Shown here: positions 59,885 to 64,000 of the stretch, piece after piece | Numbering within the stretch: position 1 is the first letter of the stretch | Layout of the letters: each line of letters starts with the position of its first letter | NCBI GenBank assembly: GCA_019420505.1 | Contig: JAHZHC010000002.1 | Span: 1-64,000 of the forward strand | Origin: Ruminococcus sp. | GTDB taxonomy: Bacteria; Bacillota; Clostridia; Oscillospirales; Ruminococcaceae | Reading direction: 5' to 3' | DNA: 64,000 bases | The notes under the pieces: generated by a model | The model's database searches: none | Told to the model about the DNA's origin: nothing | What the model saw: the letters and a program-made list of their open reading frames with translations, nothing else | Position numbers and translations under genes: made by a program

Positions 59885-62455
59885 TTAATTTTCGTCGTTT
59901 GGCTCTTCTTCAATTATAACTTCATTGATCTCTTCAGCCTGTGCAGCTTTATTTTGTTCTTCAATTTCTTCATCAGAAGGTTGTTCAATTTCAGTAATTT
60001 CTGCACTGTCATCATGTTCAGCCCGGGTAAATGCTACAACTTTATTTTCATTGTTAATTCTCATTAACTTTACGCCCGTTGCATATCTTCCCATTATACG
60101 TACATCTGCTGCTCTGAATCTGATTATAATTCCATTATCTGAAATCATTATGATATCATCATTTTCATCTACAACTTTTATGCCGCAAACATATCCCTTT
60201 TCATCAGAAACTTTATAGTTAAGCATACCAAATCCGCCTCTTCGCTGAATTCTGTATGCGTCAAGAGAAGTTCTTCTTCCAAGTCCCTTTTCAGAAACAG
60301 TGAGAACTGATGCGCCGTCCCGAACTCTTGCCATTGAAACAACATAATCGCTGTTTCTTAACTTGATCGCTTTTACTCCATGGGCCGATCGTGACATCTG
60401 ACGAATATCATTTTCGTCAACTCTGATTGCCATACCGTTATGTGTTGCTATAATGAGCTGATTTTCGCCCTTTGTCATCCTTACTCCTGCGATTTCGTCA
60501 TTATCATCAAGTCCAATTGCAATCAGTCCATTTTTTCTTACATGTTTATATGCAGATAATGCAGTTCTTTTAATTTTACCGTTTTTGGTAACCATCACAA
60601 TATACTTGCCTTCATCAAAATCAGAAGTTTTTATCATAGCTGCAATCTTTTCATCTTCTCTTAACGGCAGAAGATTAACTATATTTACACCTCTTGAAGC
60701 CTTTGATCCCTCCGGAAGCTCATAGCATTTAAGCCGATACATAATACCCTTGTTGGATATAAACAGAATATGGTCATGAGTTGAACATACATACATTTCA
60801 TTTACAAAATCATCTTCACGCTGTTTCATTCCTGTAACGCCTTTTCCGCCTCTGTTCTGAGCCTTATAAACACTTACAGGCATACGCTTGATATAACCGT
60901 TATTTGTATATGTCACAACGTTATCTTCAACAGGAATAAGATCTTCAATGTCAACCTCTCCGCTGACATTCTCAATCATTGTTCTTCTTTCATCACCGAA
61001 TTTCTGCTGAATCTGTTCAACTTCTTCGATGATAATATGAAGAACTCTGTCATGATTTGCAAGAATATCCTCAAAATCAGCGATTTTAACTTCTATTTCA
61101 TTAAGCTCATCAATAATTTTCTGACGCTCCATACCGGTTAAACGGCCAAGTGTCATATTTGCAATATGATCAGCCTGTATTTCAGAAAGCTTAAATCTTT
61201 CTATCAAACGCTGTTTACCTTCAGGAATATTTTTAGAAGTCTTCATTATTTCAATAACTTCATCAATATTATCAAGAGCAATAACAAGACCTCTTAAAAT
61301 ATGATCTCTTTCTCTTGCTTTTTTAAGGTCAAAACGTGTACGTCTTTCAATAATTTCAACCTGAAAGTCAATATATTGCTCAAGACACTGTTTTAGCGTA
61401 AGTGTTTTAGGAACTCCGTTTACGAGCGCCAGCATAATAACTCCGACTGTATCCTGAAGCTGAGTATATGAAAATAGTTTATTAAGTACGACCTGCGGAA
61501 TTGCGTCCTTTTTAAGTTCTATAACGATTCTCATTCCATCTCTGCCTGATTCATCACGCAGATCATGAATACCATCAACTCTTTTTTCCTTAACGAGATT
61601 TGCAATTGATTCAACAAGTCTTGCTTTATTGACCATATAAGGAATCTCATGTACAATAATGCAGTTTCTTCCCTTTATTTCCTCAATAGTAGTCTTTGCA
61701 CGCAGAGTAATCTTTCCTCTTCCGGTTCCATAAGCAGCACGAATTCCTGCTCTTCCCATAATAATACCGCCGGTAGGGAAATCCGGACCCTTAATGCATT
61801 CCATAAGTTCATCAAGAGTACAATCAGGGTTTTCAACCAACAACTTCATGGCGTCAATAACCTCATTCAGGTTGTGAGGAGGAATATTTGTAGCCATACC
61901 TACAGCAATTCCTGTAGAACCGTTGCAAAGCAAATGAGGAAAACGTGATGGAAGAACCTGAGGTTCCTGTAATCTGTCATCATAGTTTGGCTGAAAATCA
62001 ACAGTATCTTTTGAGATATCAGTAAGCATGTGCATTGACATTTTAGCCATTTTTGATTCTGTATAACGATATGCAGCCGGTGGATCTCCATCCACAGATC
62101 CAAAGTTTCCATGTCCGTCCACCATAGGATAACGTAATGAAAAGCTTTGTGCCATTCTTACAAGTGCGTCATAAACCGAAGCGTCACCGTGAGGATGATA
62201 TTTACCCAAAACAGAACCAACCGTATCAGCACACTTACGGTAAGGTTTATCCGGTGTCAGTCCATTTTCATACATAGTATAAAGTATTCTTCTGTGTACA
62301 GGTTTAAGTCCGTCTCTGACGTCCGGAAGAGCACGGGACACAATGACCGCCATTGAATATTGAATAAATGATTCTCTCATTACTCGTTCAATATCATTGT
62401 CAATAATATTTGTATTATCGCTGAAATTAATATCATTTGAGCTATCGTTAATCAA
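59885..62455 (-). CDS. gyrA: DNA gyrase subunit A
   Basis: 856 aa. The breakage-reunion domain has SRALPDVRDGLKPVHRRILY, the quinolone region GKYHPHGDASVYDALVRMAQ and the catalytic Tyr in YRYTESKMAKM. The C-terminal beta-pinwheel contains the GyrA box as QRRGGFG, separating it from ParC. A long acidic tail (EEIEEQNKAAQAEEINE) ends the protein. The residue equivalent to E. coli Ser83 is Ala. A TTG start at 62455 fits GAGAG upstream. It follows gyrB, with a small membrane gene between. Confidence 0.96.
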   Translation of the reverse strand: MINDSSNDINFSDNTNIIDNDIERVMRESFIQYSMAVIVSRALPDVRDGLKPVHRRILYTMYENGLTPDKPYRKCADTVGSVLGKYHPHGDASVYDALVRMAQSFSLRYPMVDGHGNFGSVDGDPPAAYRYTESKMAKMSMHMLTDISKDTVDFQPNYDDRLQEPQVLPSRFPHLLCNGSTGIAVGMATNIPPHNLNEVIDAMKLLVENPDCTLDELMECIKGPDFPTGGIIMGRAGIRAAYGTGRGKITLRAKTTIEEIKGRNCIIVHEIPYMVNKARLVESIANLVKEKRVDGIHDLRDESGRDGMRIVIELKKDAIPQVVLNKLFSYTQLQDTVGVIMLALVNGVPKTLTLKQCLEQYIDFQVEIIERRTRFDLKKARERDHILRGLVIALDNIDEVIEIMKTSKNIPEGKQRLIERFKLSEIQADHIANMTLGRLTGMERQKIIDELNEIEVKIADFEDILANHDRVLHIIIEEVEQIQQKFGDERRTMIENVSGEVDIEDLIPVEDNVVTYTNNGYIKRMPVSVYKAQNRGGKGVTGMKQREDDFVNEMYVCSTHDHILFISNKGIMYRLKCYELPEGSKASRGVNIVNLLPLREDEKIAAMIKTSDFDEGKYIVMVTKNGKIKRTALSAYKHVRKNGLIAIGLDDNDEIAGVRMTKGENQLIIATHNGMAIRVDENDIRQMSRSAHGVKAIKLRNSDYVVSMARVRDGASVLTVSEKGLGRRTSLDAYRIQRRGGFGMLNYKVSDEKGYVCGIKVVDENDDIIMISDNGIIIRFRAADVRIMGRYATGVKLMRINNENKVVAFTRAEHDDSAEITEIEQPSDEEIEEQNKAAQAEEINEVIIEEEPNDEN

Positions 62456-62519
62456 AAAATCACTCTCTTTCCTGATAAATCAATTATCTGTTTTTTTATA
62501 GGGAACAAATACTCCTTAT

Positions 62520-63170
62520 TTATATTTTTTCAAATCTTTCACTGTTTTTTTCTAAAAATTTATCACGAATCACATTTTCATTTCCTTGATTCATACATCT
62601 TTTTGGAAGTACATAAATTGTATCTTTTTTGAGAATAATAACAAACATCTTTTCCGTTTCAATAATATCAATTAAAGTATCAGAAAAATATACGATTCTT
62701 GGTTCAACCGGAGCAATTTTTTCACCGTTTTCATCTGTACTCTCCGCAAGAATTGTTTCAATTGAGAAACGATCGTTATATAATGTAAAAATATATTTAT
62801 CATCTTCAATTAACTTCAATGCCTCTAAAAGAGAAATTCGTATTCTTTTAGTATTATACCAGATAATAAATATTCCTGCGATACAAATTGATGCAAGAAT
62901 ATAATTCATAGGTTGGCTTGGATTTCTTCCTATTGAAATAATGAATAAAACTGCTGCAACAGCGAACACTGCTGTTTTGATCCAATTTTTCTTATAGACA
63001 TATTTCTTTTGAAATAAAAGAAATGCTTGTCCTTCTTCATCATTTTTTACATCGTATTCAATTGAAACAAGAGTATTTGTATTATTTTCGATTTCTTCTG
63101 TTATTTCTTCAACTGTTTCTATTTCTACAATATTTTCAAGATTACCGTCTTTTTTTTCTGAATTATTCAA
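62520..63170 (-). CDS. YcxB-like membrane protein between gyrB and gyrA
   Basis: 216 aa, function unknown. An acidic, low-complexity N-terminus (ENIVEIETVEEITEEIENNTN) precedes two hydrophobic helices (about 66-83 and 90-106) and a soluble domain with YcxB-like features (IVYFSDTLIDIIETEKMFVIILKKDTIYVLPKRCM). A TTG start at 63170 follows AAAGGA by 7 nt. Gaps of 18 bp to gyrB and 64 bp to gyrA suggest cotranscription with the gyrase genes. Confidence 0.7.
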   Translation of the reverse strand: MNNSEKKDGNLENIVEIETVEEITEEIENNTNTLVSIEYDVKNDEEGQAFLLFQKKYVYKKNWIKTAVFAVAAVLFIISIGRNPSQPMNYILASICIAGIFIIWYNTKRIRISLLEALKLIEDDKYIFTLYNDRFSIETILAESTDENGEKIAPVEPRIVYFSDTLIDIIETEKMFVIILKKDTIYVLPKRCMNQGNENVIRDKFLEKNSERFEKI

Positions 63171-63188
63171 AATAATATCCTTTCATAA

Positions 63189-64000
63189 TTAAACGTCAAG
63201 ATCCTTAACATATTCCGCATTATTTTCTATAAACTCACGTCTTGGACTAACCTTATCACCCATAAGGATAGTACAAATTTCATCTGCTTTAACTGCATCT
63301 TCCATGGTGATTTTGATCATAGTTCTTGTTTCCGGATTCATAGTTGTTTCCCAAAGCTGTTCCGGATCCATTTCACCAAGACCTTTATAACGCTGAACAT
63401 CTACTTTAAGATTATTCTCTCCTGCAAGTTCTCTGATATATCTGTCTCTTTCCTCATCTGAAAAAGCATATCTGACCTGTTTTCCTCTGTAGACCTTAAA
63501 AAGGGGAGGCTGTGCAATATAAATATGTCCCTGTTCTATAAGATCTTTCATAAATCTGAAGAAGAAAGTCAAAAGTAAAGTTCTGATATGGCTTCCATCC
63601 ACATCGGCATCGGCCATAATAATTACTTTTCCGTATCTTAGCTTTGATATGTCGAAATCCTCTCCAATTGAAGTGCCTAAAGCAGTAACTATAGGCATAA
63701 GCTTTTCATTGCCGTATACTTTATCAATTCTTGCTTTTTCAACATTGAGCATTTTACCCCAAAGAGGAAGAATCGCCTGAAATTTTCTGTCTCTTCCTTC
63801 TTTAGCCGAACCGCCCGCAGAATCTCCCTCGACAATATATATCTCAGTATATTCATTATTTCTTTCGGAACAGTCAGCAAGTTTTCCCGGAAGTGATGAA
63901 CTCTCAAGTGCGGATTTACGTCTTGTTAATTCTCTTGCTTTTTTAGCTGCTTCTCTTGCACGTTGTGCCTGAACTGATTTTTCAAATATTGTTTTAGCAA
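63189..64000 (-). CDS. gyrB: DNA gyrase subunit B, 3' part (cut by the window edge)
   Basis: The frame runs open to the window end; about 270 C-terminal residues are seen. TOPRIM motifs are clear: YIVEGDSAGGSAKEGRDRKFQ (acidic Glu) and IIMADADVDGSHIRTLLLTFF (DxD), followed by ILPLWGKMLNVEKARI and the C-terminal QRYKGLGEMDPEQLWETTMNPE. The Trp in LPLWGK replaces the Arg of many homologues. The start lies beyond 64000. Confidence 0.96.
   Translation of the reverse strand, partial: AKTIFEKSVQAQRAREAAKKARELTRRKSALESSSLPGKLADCSERNNEYTEIYIVEGDSAGGSAKEGRDRKFQAILPLWGKMLNVEKARIDKVYGNEKLMPIVTALGTSIGEDFDISKLRYGKVIIMADADVDGSHIRTLLLTFFFRFMKDLIEQGHIYIAQPPLFKVYRGKQVRYAFSDEERDRYIRELAGENNLKVDVQRYKGLGEMDPEQLWETTMNPETRTMIKITMEDAVKADEICTILMGDKVSPRREFIENNAEYVKDLDV

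Overview
The window is a chromosomal stretch of a low-GC, anaerobic, spore-forming Firmicute, most likely a gut Ruminococcus-like member of the Oscillospiraceae. Supporting signs are the cotJABC spore-coat operon, a trimeric electron-bifurcating [FeFe]-hydrogenase, two rubrerythrins, a GTP-dependent PEP carboxykinase, a PduL-type phosphotransacylase, an Fe-S fumarase subunit, ECF transporter S components and a lipoprotein GH26 mannanase. The right end (parA, parB, a Noc-like parB, parS-like sites, gyrA, gyrB) looks origin-proximal. No dnaA, dnaN or oriC lies inside the window.

Layout. 1-5.2 kb: tandem ~97-bp intergenic repeats, a lipoprotein, and an acyl-CoA dehydratase activase-like protein split into two overlapping genes. 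5.4-8.4 kb: zapA, a U32/RlhA-like gene and dut as one tight operon. 8.4-11.55 kb: a stray copy of the repeat, then two related convergent-promoter cassettes, each with a 25-31 aa hydrophobic peptide. They flank an amidohydrolase and an orphan fumarase alpha subunit. 11.6-21 kb: mnmG, an AGCS symporter, a bacterial PH-domain pair, an XRE regulator divergent from a large AT-rich membrane protein, and pckG. 21-30 kb: an ECF S component, ferredoxin, cotJABC behind a sigma-E-like promoter, radA, an ABC transporter behind a 30-bp palindromic operator, and metY preceded by a 21-codon leader ORF ending in Cys. 30-37.5 kb: gtrA, a CNNM/CBS protein, a HAD phosphatase, yitT, a C_GCAxxG_C_C protein, reverse rubrerythrin, rubrerythrin and a DapB-fold dehydrogenase. 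37.9-48 kb: tRNA-Leu, queT with a preQ1-like riboswitch, class II fba, an ANTAR regulator with a divergent glutamine synthetase homologue, an Rrf2 regulator, a CPBP protease, metF, htpG under CIRCE, and pduL. 47-53.5 kb: GH26 mannanase and hydCBA. 53.7-64 kb: tRNA-Thr and tRNA-Tyr, a YcxB-like protein, a TPP riboswitch with thiT, serS, parB, parA, noc, gyrA, another YcxB-like gene and the 3' part of gyrB.

Metabolically the window supports fermentation with H2 production, oxygen and peroxide defence, and scavenging of thiamine and queuosine precursors. The most interesting non-standard material is the pair of convergent-promoter small-peptide cassettes (8644-8985 and 11215-11541), which have the layout of a type I toxin-antitoxin system. 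Next come the Cys-terminated leader ORF before metY, the structured repeat family, the glutamine synthetase homologue with altered substrate residues, and the ABC operon palindrome. All functions are inferred from sequence reading alone; no database search was run.
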